The notes: generated from the sequence alone by a model not told the origin. 64,000 bases of DNA from Acanthaster planci (GCF_001949145.1 NW_019091355.1:1050083-1114082); one strand, 5' to 3'; counted from the stretch's first letter, positions 37,602 to 50,350 are shown. Numbers and translations: made by a program.

Positions 37602-39095
37602 CTGTGTCATGTACACATAAATAGATCCAAAGACTTTAGCTCGACTCGGTAGCCCGAGTTTCCAACCAGGCAAACGCATCGGAAAACCTCATATGTCAAA
37701 ACTGTAAGCCATTTTTCCCCATTTCCGCGGGCCGCTGGCAAATCCTTGCGATTTGTTTTCCAAGAGTTTCGCAGTTTTGATCGCGGATCTATCGACCTTG
37801 ATCCCATCTGTCTGCGAGAGCATTACTCGGCATATTGGATTTCCTCCCTGGGAACGATACCGTCAGAAGAAGAGTCACCCAAAGACTTCCGCTGACTGAA
37901 GCAACCACAGTGTACCACTGCTCCACTAGCTATCTCAGATCGGAGGTAACAGAAAGTGTATTTGTGTTCTGAGTTGTTGATGGCATTTCCATAAGAAAAA
38001 CAACAATTTCAGAAAAGCATTTTAAATACGACTGCCAAAACTAAAGACAAAACTAAAAGGTATCACGTGAACAGTACACTAACTTCCAAACAAGAAACAC
38101 TAAGAAACTACCAAGGACCCAAAGAGGTTCTTTCACTTGGTTACAAATCCTGGTGGGCCCTGACATTGACATTATAGGACTATTCTTTGCATAGTAGCCT
38201 TTTTCCCCAAACCACGCCGAAATCACATGAACTTGTTTCATAAACACAACTGCTGGTGAGGTTGGCCGTTCTACCACCGAGATCATGAAGTTACCGGCCA
38301 GGCGGACAATCTAGACTCCAGACACGCTCCAGTCCGCGCACACTGACTCATCATCTACATGGGAAATCTAACAGGAAACTTGGTTTTTCCCCAACTCTCT
38401 CCATCGTGCGCGATCCTTCGCGTAATCTGGAGCCGCGCCTGACAAAATAAAGACACCCTTGTTTTCTTGACATTTCAAGACCTGCGGCCCGCCAGCGAGT
38501 AGGTGGTGACTTGTAAACGAGCGACAATATCACCTACCCTCAAAGAGAGTAGGTGAGAGTGTCAGAGAATGTCATTATGGACAAGATGGTCAAGATACGA
38601 AACAGATGGAATAAAATCACCTGAATGCATTTTCACAGAAGCAGTTCTTAAGAACCGAAGCATGTGGAAACACAATAAAGATTTAAATCGTTCATAAAAC
38701 CTCTAGTACATTTTGATGACCCTGGGAATTTTTATTTTTTTTGGAAGCGGGTCCGTTTTCGATCCCAGGTGAACTTGGGAACGTTTTGGGCTGATCCATA
38801 TCCCTAAAACCACACCTAACGAGAGGACGTTTGATGTCACAGGCACACAGTTTGTGCAATATGACGTATACCATCGTTTCCCGTTGTAGAGAAACACAGA
38901 CAATAACAGCATCTCATAGACTTTAGCCTTCTTAATCCACACCTGGGAAAAAATGGACGGGTCTCTAGATACATGACCTTTGAACCGGCGTACATGTATA
39001 TTGTTAGAGTCATTATATGGACAAGATCGAATGCGAGAACTCGCAGAGACTGAGTATACATGTAGAATGAGGACCAGTATAGTGGTAAACATTAA

Positions 39096-39281
39096 GGGTG
39101 CGTTCGAGCGAGCTACCCGCGTTGTCACGAGTATACCCTGAGCGCTCGAACGGCTACAGAACGACCCGAGGGTCAGCGAGAGTGTACTCTCGCTACAGGG
39201 GGAATATACTCCTGTACCCGAGTGTAATGCGCACGCATCCTACTCGTGTTAACAGGAGAAACTGCGCGAACGCATGCACCC
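39096..39281. mobile_element. PIF/Harbinger-like MITE with TAA duplication
   Basis: A 186-base element is flanked by TAA on both sides (39093-39095 and 39282-39284). Its left end begins GGGTGCGTTCGAGCG. The right end, read on the minus strand, begins GGGTGCATGCGTTCGCGC, that is the same terminus with a short insertion. The interior repeats GAGTATACCC- and GAGTGTACTC-like blocks in both directions and has no open frame. The TWA target duplication suggests PIF/Harbinger, but the family is inferred from termini only. Confidence 0.6.
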
Positions 39282-41576
39282 TAAGGTCCTTGTCAAGATT
39301 TGAAGATTTGAGATCCATTTTCCAGTTTTGCTTTAAGCTAGAATTTACGTTTTGGGGAGTTTTCTTTTCTCCGTTTAATTGCCCAATACTTCGGACAAGG
39401 ACTTGCCTATCAGCTGCGTCACCTTGCGGAGTCTGCATTTGAAGAACCGACTTGACAATCCTTGGTGTTGATTTAGACCTTATAGCTTTGGTAAAGCCTC
39501 GCCGTAAAAGCAAAGACTGAACTCGAGGAGTCAAGGTTACGCCTGGGTTGCGCCAAAATGGCAACCCAAGAGGGATACCATACACACCATGTGCAAGAAA
39601 ACACGTGGGAACATCATTCTAAGCCGCCAAGTGATTACTCGGGAGCACGCGTGCGCGCACAAAAAATAAATCGAGCTGATCGGTCTGCCTTCGCCTGTTG
39701 TTCACAGCCTGTTACCCAAAGCACCCGACTACAGGAGGCTGTGCGTGCGTGTGTGATCTCAAGCGGCTGCCGAGACAATCGTTATAGGTGAAGGCTGCAG
39801 ACTGTCGGAGGGGAAATAAGGTCAGGTAGCCATGCACGACAGCCCTCACTCGCCAGCTGACATTTCGATTGCGGTCGGTGAGATTGAGGAGATCAGCGCC
39901 AGAGATAGGAACGCCTTGACACGAACACGGCACATAATGCCCGTCGTTTGGCGGAAAATACGTCCCTAATGACTATGCAAGCCGGTGAAAAAATTGGATC
40001 TCGGTTCCCCTGTGTGACAGTTTCGAAAAGTTTGGCAAAAATGGGCGAGTGCGGCTACAACATTGAAACCACAAGGTTTGCCATTACGGAAGATCGTACA
40101 GTTCGTCAGCATTTTTCCATGCCACAATGATTTCCCCCAATGTTCTTTCCTGCCTTGGCTCGTGACTCCACAAAAAAGCACAAAGAACTCGGGAAGACTT
40201 ATGGAGCATAATTTCAACCTTTTCAAAGTTCAAGTTGTTCAAATGCATTTATACAAAAGCGGTTCCAAAATTAATAACCGATCTTTGTCACTAACGTTCC
40301 CTGCTCCGTGCTTTAAGCCAACGAGATGCCGATGTCTGACATTCCCTATCACATGATTCAGTGAACGCTACAGATTAGGGCGTGTTGAAAGACTTCCTTC
40401 GATATACCCTGGGGCCTGACTCTCCAGTATGTTCTTGACTCAGCCCCCACGCTATTGGCCCCTAACACCGTACAAGCGCAAATCCTGCCCGCTCAACCTG
40501 CCAGCGGAAAACAGGCACCGCTATCTTTCCGCCTCGCAAGACCCAATCATTTCTCAGACCCCCAACTGAGCGCGGATTCCAACCTCGCGGGTCGCAAGGA
40601 CGGCAAGACCGAAGAAAGGTCCCATCCTTCTCGTCCCCCTTATGCTATGGCCATCCTGGACCAACCAGCATGATTGGTGGAGACACCTCTGCCATGATTC
40701 ATTCACAAAATCCCCGATGATTACGGGATGCTACGCGTGACATCACCACACGGCTTGGGCCCTCGCTGTTACCACTAATTAGCCAGACAGCGTCACGCGC
40801 GCAAACCGTACCGACCTGCTCATAATTATTTGCCCGAATGATTCGCATTCTCTGTTAATTCATTTCACAATCCGAAACCCCCTTCCTGGAGACCACCACG
40901 TGGCACTGAACGTGTGCACATCCCATGAACTAGCACTAACGGTCACTTTGACTGAAGCTGCAACATTTGCACTCCCAATTCCTGTAAGGAGTTTTCACAT
41001 GCACTCACGAACTACAGTTTTAAAATTGTTGAAAGTACACAGCTCAGGAAGAGTGACTCACGTTTTTTCCTACAATTCTGCTACAGCTGTTTGATTTAAA
41101 GGAGTGGTTCACATAAGATCCACGTATCCTGAAACAACTCGTTAAAGTAGGACTGAAATAGAGAGCCCCTTTAATCGACGAAACCAGGTCAACGCAAGGG
41201 TGAAATCCAAGAACCATTTCGAACCTAATCAGAGGGGTGTCGCCCGAGTCACGCACGTCGAGAATCTCGGAAGTGTAGCGGCGCCCCAGCACCGTGTTAT
41301 CACGAGAGACGCACTGCGTGAGGCTGGTAAGCCTTCAACCGTCAAGAGGGGCGTCGGTGACGGCTAATCCGATGTTCCCCTTCAACACAGAAGCTACAAA
41401 ATATATATTAGTTAACGTTGACGGTAACAGTAGAGTGACGTCACTCCGCTCATGCCTTACGGGTAGAGTATAATGACGGATGGAAAGAAACGAAAGGGTG
41501 CAGACCACTAATTCAAGTGAGAATTTCTGACCAGCTCATTAGCATTAAAAGTGCCCCCACAGTATCTTTTGAAAAA

Positions 41577-41845
41577 NNNNNNNNNNNNNNNNNNNNNNNN
41601 NNNNNNNNNNNNNNNNNNNNNNNNNNNNNNNNNNNNNNNNNNNNNNNNNNNNNNNNNNNNNNNNNNNNNNNNNNNNNNNNNNNNNNNNNNNNNNNNNNNN
41701 NNNNNNNNNNNNNNNNNNNNNNNNNNNNNNNNNNNNNNNNNNNNNNNNNNNNNNNNNNNNNNNNNNNNNNNNNNNNNNNNNNNNNNNNNNNNNNNNNNNN
41801 NNNNNNNNNNNNNNNNNNNNNNNNNNNNNNNNNNNNNNNNNNNNN
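41577..41845. other. Assembly gap (269 N)
   Basis: A run of N. Open frames crossing it are artefacts. Features on either side cannot be assumed to be at the true distance. Confidence 1.
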
Positions 41846-42812
41846 GTGTGAAGATTCTAAATTCAAAAGAGGTTGTTCTTTTATTACAATGTTGCACACC
41901 CCTTTTTAAGAATGGAAGAGGCACATAGACAATCGTATGGTCTTTCGGCCCACCTTCGCCCCTCTGATATTGAACGGTGTTCATTTAACACTGAAGAGCT
42001 GTCTTCGACCTGAAAAGACCCCAGAGCAAGTCCGCGATATTTCATCCACCCAAATTGATCGCATTAAGCAACGGACATCAAGTCACTCACCGCCCGTTTC
42101 TCCCAGGACGTGACAGCGCTGCTGCGCAACTTATATGGAAAAACGACAAATATCAGGGACTCACTTCAACAGGAAAAAAGTTTCTGGGCAATGCCTTTCA
42201 GGCAAAGTGTTTTGTGTTCAACTTTTCTTTGCCAACCTTGACAAAATCCTGACGCACCGCGTTGTGCAGTACCGCCCACTTGCTCTCAACCAAAGACGAC
42301 GCAGCCATTGAGCGCCAGATGTAACCTCACGGGGCCATGCGTCTTTTCTTTTTGTGCGATGCATCAGAGCTCGGCCGCTACGTTCTCTGTTGCCACCTGC
42401 AACCTCCCTCTGGGGAAGGTTGACGAAGCGCAACCCCGGGGTGGGAATCGGAGAAGCGGTGCAATGTGACGAGAGGCGTCACTCCAGCTCAGCTCAGCCA
42501 GTCAGTAAATTGGGCCCATGAACCGGCTGTGTCTTCGATGCAGCAACCGTTCCCAGACTGAGCCGCTGTAACTTGTTTTCCCCGCTGTTAGTATCAACCA
42601 TGTGTTTTATTCCTCCATGCATCGACACAAGCGCATATGCCGTCGACAGCGGGAGTTTGTTGGAATTCAGCCCTTGTACGCATGTCCGTTTCACTCAGTA
42701 GCAATTAGAGCACGTGTGCTTAGATCGTGGAATCAATACTACTCCCCAAAATGTGGCCGGCATTTACTCAAGTCAATCTGAAACATTCGGAATAAGGTTT
42801 CAGTTAGCGTAA

Positions 42813-42902
42813 TGACGTCATTTCTAAAAACAGAATTACGTCACTGACCAAGGTGTATAAAGGTAAGAATATATAGAGCAGCCACCTTTTAACTTGAAAA
42901 TG
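42813..42902 (+). promoter_or_regulatory. Candidate promoter: CRE + CRE-like + TATA + ATG
   Basis: In order on the plus strand: a full CRE palindrome TGACGTCA (42813-42820), a TACGTCA half site (42837-42843), TATAAAGG (42856-42863), and an ATG at 42900 in a good AAAATGG context, about 37 bases past the TATA. From that ATG the frame is open for about 96 codons, and a GTAAGA donor-like site occurs at about 42968. I recognise no product. The arrangement is promoter-like but has no support beyond motif order. Confidence 0.35.
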
Positions 42903-44049
42903 GCTACGAATTCCGAAACGAAGTGGACTGAGATTATTAAAAATTCCACCCTGATATTCTTGGAGAGTAAGACACTGTTTTGTCCGTTACAAATGCGTAC
43001 ATCGTTACCACCCACTGTCATTTCAACGCCATTAGTCACAGGACACCAAAGCCCGGGGGGGGGGTTGCAAGCCCGCACTCTAGACGACTATAAGCACGCA
43101 TGCGCGCCGGTTGTCAGACTTGTGATCAATTCTGCTTGGAGCACAGCTGTTCCATCCCACAGATGCGAAGTTACCACGCGCTCCATCTAGCAGAATCGTC
43201 CTACATCATTAGTCATAGCTATAGGAAAAATACAACGGCAGTCCCATTGGTATTTCATGTCACTAATACTGGAACGGCTCTAATCTTGTTCACGATTCTA
43301 AAAACAACTCCCACTATTTTCACGCCCTTTCAAAGAGCACGGGGAGTCTTGGAAGCCAAAGCGATACACAGACCTGAGATAATCATTGCAGTAATGAGAG
43401 GACATAAGATGGATGCTGTAGGCAGCGGCTGAACGCATCTTTGAGTTCACTACAGTTCTATGTTATTAATCATATTCGTTCACAACAATGCAATGTCTTT
43501 TCGTTTACTCTGTGTTTTCGATGTATTGCTATTTGCTGCCATTTTGCGTCCGTCTCTTCGGCTTGGCTGCAAACGGATCACCAGGCTAGAAAGAAAGGTC
43601 AGTCATACCGGGTATAAAACGAAGAAAACAATCCCCATTCTCTTTGTTTGGCACCACGCCAGCTTTGTTCCGAATATGATTATGGCAATTTCTATACAAA
43701 GCTTGTGAAGAATTTTTTTCACAGAGGGTGGCGTTGTTCGCGGTTCTCTTTGGCTGACTGCCCAAGCACGTACGTCGAGAACCAGGTTTTTGCTAATGAG
43801 AGTTCAATTTTTGTTTTCCCCCGGTTTGCCTTTAACTCAATGGGCCCTTCTCGCTCGGCCGCTGATGCAAACCGACAATCGCTTACAATGCCCCCATTGA
43901 ATTGTGCCGGCGGATCGAACCCGGTTCCGGCGAACCCAATCGCAAAACGGCTGGCTGACTTGAATGGTCGGACGTGCTTGAAAGAAGGTGTCCCGGCGCG
44001 GCTGAGGCAGAGGGAATGGGGGAGGGAAATACATAAATTGGAGAGTTGG

Positions 44050-44240
44050 GGATGACAACGCGAGAGGGTGAGAATAAAAGAGGAAATAGGACCGAGGAAG
44101 GAGGCAATAAATACGAAGAAAACCGGAAGCAGACGGGGAAGACAGACGGGGAGACAGACAGGTCGAAGCGGAGGGGAAACCAAGAGAGGAAACAGCATCG
44201 GGAGTCGGGATGCCGATGAAGCAAGTTGAAGGAGGGCTGT
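44050..44240. repeat. Polypurine-rich tract on plus strand
   Basis: About 190 bases with strong purine bias on the plus strand, containing degenerate units such as AAGACAGACGGGGAGACAG. Such tracts can form triplex DNA and often mark promoter or replication-pausing regions. On the minus strand it makes long open frames of Ser/Pro/Leu-rich sequence that I consider artefacts. Confidence 0.55.
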
Positions 44241-47200
44241 AAATTATCGACGGACTAGGCAAAACGGGGGGGGGTAAGGCTTATTTCTACGTAGCATCGA
44301 GCGTAAATGAGACTTTTGTAGTGGGGCAAATGATTTCGATTTGAGACAGAGCGTGGATGACGGTCCACGTCCACAGCAGACACTGTGACTAAAAAACGTC
44401 TCCAAAAAGGATTACGAATAAAGCCTCATTTTAAATACGTCTCTTTCTCGCTGAAACGGCTTCTGTTTAATTTTTCCCGGTAAGTAAAAAAACGTTGATC
44501 GGATACAATAGTTAAAGAGAAGCACCAGTAAGTTATTAATGATAGTTCCACTTTTGGAGGAATTACCACACATGTCAGAATAATCCTCGGCAACCCACTA
44601 CAGTCTATTCCCAGGTCGCAGCATGAGGCAACATTGTTGTCCTTTCCGCCCTCCATACCATTTGCGTGGCTTGTTGACACAATGGATAAACCCTCTCGAT
44701 CATGGCTTTTTTCCACCCTCTTCTCTCTCAGCCCCGCTGGAAGAGCCACGCAACCGGCACGACACCACGGGGTCCTGCCAGTCGGTCGCTGCCTGGCGGG
44801 GCAGCCTTTTCTCCGGTTCTCTGTAGCCGTAGGGCACGCGGCGCAGTTTTACCCTCACAGCCAAAGGGTCAGCGACCCGTTTACTTATTAGCACGCAAAA
44901 AGGAAGACTGCTGCGCGACATCGCCGACAATATCGCTTGCGCATTTCAATCATAGGCCTAATTATCAACACCTTTTCACAACCTATGGACAAGTACGATT
45001 TCTATTTCAAGGTGGCTCAATGTTTGTGGCTATTGGAAGTTGACTCAACATATACAATGAAACAAACCATGCTGTTCAAGTCACCTTTAAAACACAAAGT
45101 AAGGTACGAATCTGTCTGTAATATATCAATCGCATTTGGTGTGATGTTCTCTGTAAATCATAAACGAGCATATTAATGCCCTTCATACACAGACCACTGG
45201 CTCTGTTGCCGGTGTGGCCATTCCCGATTCGAACTTTGGTAAAGTCAGTTATCAAGAGTTCCTCTTCAGGGAAAGACGAGTGTTCACTCATCGAAGCATA
45301 TTCCCCGCTGATCGTTCAAATCCAGCGTGAAAAAGCCGTCAAGTCCCCAGAAACTCGCTTTTGCCCAATTCCGGTACGCCAGGCGGCAGGCAGAACGCTT
45401 TCACACGCCATTGGTGTGGCATTTTCAAACTGTCTGCTTGTTGCCATACATCACTCTCCGTAGTGTCACAGTTGAAAGGTGTTGCTCTGGGACAAGCGAC
45501 ACCTCGGTCGGATCGCCTGGTCTCGTCTGCAGAAGGCGTTCGCGCTGCTCCTTTTTCCGTCGACGCCGTGGCACTTTCAAGGCGTAGACTGAGGTGACAA
45601 TTGCCGCGGATGCCCCCCAGTAAACAGGTTCGCCGAAACCGTTGACCTATTTCTACGCGATAACGATGACATAGGCGATTGGAAAACGCCATTGGAAAAA
45701 TCTTCCCAGAATAGGAACCTCATCCTAGATTGCTCCTTATCGAGGCAATGGTTCAGGCATTCCAACTACATGTACAGCGTTAAAGACAGGCGTTTGGTAT
45801 CTCGCAAAAGGCAAATAAGGTCAACTTATACTCACTAGGGAGAAACACAATCTTTTGAAAGGACTGAAAATAATACCATTCTATATAATGAAAAAACATC
45901 AAAACACGCGCTCCTCTTGTGCCAACATTAGTAACTGAATTATAACAAAAAAGCATCTTCAGAAAACAAGAAATCTTCGGAGAGCCATCTGGTAATGAGG
46001 CGGTCTAATCAGTGAGTGATGTAAATCAGTGGCTTCTCTTGAAACGTTTGACTGAATACACGACATTAAACCACAATGTTCAAGTATACCACCCCGCGGT
46101 GTACAAGTCAGGTAAAGAGTAGGACCGTGTGCGTATAGCAGGTTCTACGCCGTTCAAGATAAAATGCGTATTTTTTTGCAGGCAACGAGAGCGACTAAAC
46201 GTATGTGAGTTATATAGCCAGTAGTTAAGAAAATATCCCAGTGGCCATTAAAAAAACGACTGTTTTGATTAAAGCATTCCGAGGCCAGGATATACCTGCA
46301 CCAAAATAGCTTTTGATCGCAGAATTCAATTCACAAGCTTTCGAATCCTGTACGCGCATGAAAATTTTGCATAGCCTTAGTGAGAAGGTCAATAAAATTT
46401 GTAAAGGCAGCCACTACGCATCAGGCGCGAAGGTGAAGTCAGATCGAAAATATCTACACCGCGGTAAATCCAATCTCCCGCGCCCGACGCAGTACGTGGT
46501 CAAACTCCGTCAGCTACTTGGAACGGCAAATAAATGAAAGATGCCAAACCGCAATGAGGCTGGCAGGCACATGAGACAAACCACACGTTCCCAACCGTCT
46601 CGTTCCTCTTTGCTGATACAGCTTGGCTCAGTTCGTGTCCGGGTATTATAATAAGTATCGAGGGGATTACAGGCACTAGACTATCAAAACAGTGACGTCA
46701 TTTCTGCCGCAAATGAAGCACGCTGGTCGAGTCATAAATATGGCAGCGTCTACACGTACACAGGGATGTGATTTTCAGTCCCTTTCATGAAGACAGACCG
46801 ACAAAAACATCACTCAAATCCACGTATTTAAAACGAAAAAGGCACCGGTCTCCGTGAAAAGGCATCAACGTGAAAGAATGATTTGAATCAAGCGCATGCA
46901 GTCTCGTACTTATGCACGACTAGTGAAATTCCATGATGGCAACATCCCTTGGATCGTTATTACTGTCTTTGTGGCTGCCTACATTTTTTTATTAGAAAAC
47001 AGATACGATTTTTTAGTCACTGCGGTGTTGTCGATTTTTGTCTGACAAAAACTGTGCACCGTTCTAGTGAAGAGACACTCAGCTTATACAATGCCCAAGA
47101 ATGACAAAGTTCATTTCCTTTGATATTTAGTAGATTCATTCGATCCCCACATGAGCTTGGCTGAACGTAGGAAGGTCCACCGCAGACTGAACATGTACCC

Positions 47201-49260
47201 ATCAAAATCCTGTTCGGATTACAGTTCAAGAACAACTACTCCGTCAGTGCTCGAATGACCCCCACGCTGGGGTCATCAAACTTCAGCACCACACGAACGG
47301 ATGAACAATGCGTCCTGCGCGTGCGCGCACTTGTGAACTAGGCCAATCGAGAGAGATGCTGGGAAAGCAAAATCGTCTATAGGCAAAGGTCGACCTACAA
47401 TACTGTAGGGAGTTGCCCCTTTTCATTCACTTGCTTGCTGTGACAAAGCTGTTTTTCTCGTATTTGGAAGTTCTCAGTTCAAATCTCGCCAATTACGATG
47501 CAATATCCACATGTTCCCAGACATTTACAAAGCACATGCAGAATCTGTACAGAATGCCAGGACGAGTTCGTTTCACCATAGACCTACTATGAGTTCACCA
47601 GGATCCAGACATTGATCTGTGGCCAACATTTTGCTTGACTGCATCAGGTGGATCAGATGCCATTCAGGCATTTCGTAAATCAAAAATTTGCTGAAGAACT
47701 GCATCTTCAGCACAACACCAGGGTGGAATCCTTGCCAGCGCAATATAAATAAGAGACAGCGCCACCAACAGCACAGGTCAGGGAATTACAGTGCCGCCAA
47801 CGACCAGCATCACAAAGGACAGTGTTTCTTGTAACCCCGAGACAAGCTTGCTCTTCAAAAATTCCCAAGGCGGTTTGCTATGCATGAGATCCAACGCAGT
47901 CGGCTCGTGTGACTGCACAGACGGAAGAAAAAAAAATCCATTTAAGTTTGACGGCCTACTTCTCTAGCATGGTATACTGAAGCCCTTGTAATATCCGTCA
48001 CGGCTCTGCCTCAGCCGCTACGGCGGACGATATATCAAGTATTCATGTGTCTTCTGTCTTTGCCGCTGCCTCGATGCGAGAAAAAAAGGTAACAGTACTT
48101 TGCGGCAAGCGTGGGAAGGATATGTAAAGAGGTCTCGATTCGGGGCAGCGCCGTCTTCACAAGAGGCGGGAAGCGATAAGAGAACCAGGCTGCTTTTATG
48201 GAGTTTTTGCCGTCCCCTGTAAGCAGCTTTCACGCCGGTTTAGTCCACTGCAATCCGCATAATCACGGCGGAGAACTTGGCATTTTGAGAGGAGACCGAA
48301 AAAAAAAATCCCGCCGCGCGAACTCGCGAGGGAACGCTGCTTGATGAGTCGAGATCTTCAAGCGATCGTCCTGATTTAGCTCGGCACTTGGAAGGACTCA
48401 CGAAGCGGCTGGATGATGAGAGCAACCTACCCCCACCCGACTCATTAGTGGGCCCTCGGTCCATGTGAGATGCGCCAGAGGCCGGGGCAACCACAACAAC
48501 GGAAATATTTCAATCGGTCTCATCGGCTAATTACGACAAAGTGGCGACGATCATCGTGTTAGCGATACGAACGCAGAGTGTCCCCGTACAGGATAGCGGA
48601 TGTTGTTCGGAGAAAATCAATCTATACGCAAAACACATCTATTTATACTCACAAGGAACAAAATACCACATAATATCTTTCAGACAAAGCCTGAAATTAA
48701 TGATATTTCATCATGTAAACATTTACAGACGCGCATCTGTCGTAATACGTGTATCAGAAGATTGATTCATACTAAGAGGGAAAAATCCCCCCTGGGGAAA
48801 AGGACATTGCAGGAAGTGTTTGTATCATCCCATACTGATGTGTCAACATCCTAGTTCTTCAAATTTAAAAAAAAAAACCCAATCACAAATCGTCGGGCGC
48901 ATCACAAACTGACGCATCGAGTGTAGGCCTACAAAGTCCATGGACGGGTACGTCACTTTGTGGTGCATCAAAACTATAACTATCCTACACGTTACTTCAT
49001 GGTGAAACCGATAACATAACAAGTTCTTACGTCAGAAACTGGTCACATAGGTAACTATAATCCGTAAGCAGCTTGAGAACATGAACAAATCAGTAGGTTT
49101 GACTCAGATTCTACGGTAGGCGTCGCCCACACGCACCTTAGGCTATATATCGCCAAAATGGCCTTTCACAACATCAGGGTATGAGATCGGTTAGCAGAGA
49201 TTTTCTCATCAAAACATTCAGTAGGCGCACGCGTGAAATAAAAAACGGCTGTTTCGCATC

Positions 49261-49397
49261 AGTACACCACCAAAGTTTGCAACGCGTTGGCCAATCACAA
49301 CGCGCGAAATTTTTCAACCCGATGCACGTTTGGAAAGGGTCGACAAATTTCGCGCGTTATGATTGGCCAACGTGTTGCAAACGCTTGGTGGCGCACT
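49261..49397. repeat. Near-perfect inverted repeat with CCAAT and E2F-like sites in each arm
   Basis: The left arm (49261-49315) and right arm (49342-49397) are reverse complements over ~55 bases with only a few differences, separated by 26 bases. Each arm carries TTGGCCAATCA, which includes a CCAAT box, and, read inward, GCGCGAAATTT, whose complement holds the E2F-type TTTCGCGC. Most arm differences are transitions, several at CpG (ACACC/GCGCC, AACGCG/AACACG). It may be a fold-back element or a symmetric regulatory module. No target duplication was found. Confidence 0.85.
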
Positions 49398-50015
49398 ATT
49401 GTGAATCGCACGTATTGTTACCTTCGTCACCACGTGCCCAGGGCATCAGCTGTTTTTTCCCAAGATCCCTTGGGTCTTGTGTAGGCCGTGCAAGAAAATC
49501 CCATTGACGATGAAGACAAAGGGAAAAGCAGCTGGCAAGTTATTAAATTGTCAGTGATACACGAAATTGCAGTATCAAAGGTGTACTAGGATCAGGGATT
49601 AGTAAGTAGCAATGGTGGCCAGTAAAAAAGTTTTTACATTTGAACACAGCAATACAAATGACAGCATCCGGGACATTACATACATAGGCCGTTATACGAC
49701 TCAAGGTGGCAGCAGATACTATTGAATATCTGTAAGCAGGCGCAAATGTGACCACAGTGAACGATCTCTTTTGTCCAATATCGACTTAAATAAAAACCAT
49801 CCTCTCTAATGACTCCAAGAAAGTCATGCAACGCCCTGAAGGATCTCCAGGTCTGCTGGCAAAGCGTTTAAATAATAAATGACAAGGCCAAAGTGTAGAC
49901 ACGGTTACGAAAGTGCAGCTCTGTCCCGCCGCGCGCTTCTTCGAAATTTGTCCGGTCAGATTCGCGCTGAAACCCAAGCTATTCCACCGCCATATACTTT
50001 CACTCCCTCCGCACG

Positions 50016-50022
50016 TTTTATA
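50016..50022 (-). promoter_or_regulatory. TATA-like box, minus strand
   Basis: The minus strand reads TATAAAA at the edge of a CpG-rich patch. It would place a start near 49990 on the TET strand. No good donor follows closely, so a link to a TET 5' exon is speculative. Confidence 0.25.
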
Positions 50023-50244
50023 CTTGCACTACTTACTGCCTGAGCACCGCTTTCCCCCCGGGGGAAGTATACGCCGACCGGTAATATCTGGCAGGAATGC
50101 GCTAGCACGGCCTTTGTTCCCTGCCTGGGAGTTTTTGCTGCCGATCGTGTTCGCGACGATATCTTCGTCTTATTGTCGTTTCTGCCGCGCGCGCGCTCCC
50201 TCTCTCCTCCCCACCCCCCCGTCAGTCGGCGGAAAGAAGAGAAT

Positions 50245-50350
50245 TATAAACGGCACAGGAAGACGGAGAATTCCCTCGTCGTGCGGAGTTGCAGACGGCT
50301 GTTGCATCTGCGGGTCTGAGAGTCCGGACATGAGCAAAATGCACGTCTTG
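50245..50350 (+). promoter_or_regulatory. Candidate TATA promoter and short first exon, plus strand
   Basis: TATAAA at 50245-50250 lies just past a GC-rich pyrimidine block (50180-50225). About 80 bases on, an ATG at 50330 opens seven codons (MSKMHVL) that end exactly at a consensus donor, TTG|GTAAGT (50351). Spacing and motifs fit a first exon, possibly divergent from TET, which lies on the other strand. No downstream exon was recognised in the remaining 13.6 kb, so it could be a non-coding RNA, a gene continuing beyond the window, or chance. Confidence 0.35.

Larger units (their letters stand above)
31512..41576. other. Upstream region / probable 5' TET intron, gene-poor
   Basis: No conserved protein is encoded here apart from the candidate TET exon at 37512-37601. 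The DNA is CpG-rich compared with the downstream introns (27 CpG in 33121-33420). It holds the TAA-flanked MITE at 39096-39281, a full CRE at 34951, a splice-like hairpin near 38531, and TTAAAGG motifs at 33333, 34744, 41096 and (minus) 41165. Whether it is intron or intergenic depends on where TET transcription starts. Confidence 0.6.

Noticed and set aside
41508-41984. Four long open frames across the N run
   Set aside because: They are mostly undetermined bases and have no meaning.
43905-43925. Perfect B-box-like GGTTCGATCC on the minus strand near 43915
   Set aside because: No A box, D arm or acceptor stem at tRNA spacing; probably chance in GC-rich DNA.
48240-48494. Minus-strand 84-codon Ser/Arg-rich open frame with an internal GTGAGT
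   Set aside because: It lacks a normal ATG at the start, has no homology I recognise, and its donor does not give the phase needed to join the candidate 37.5-kb exon.
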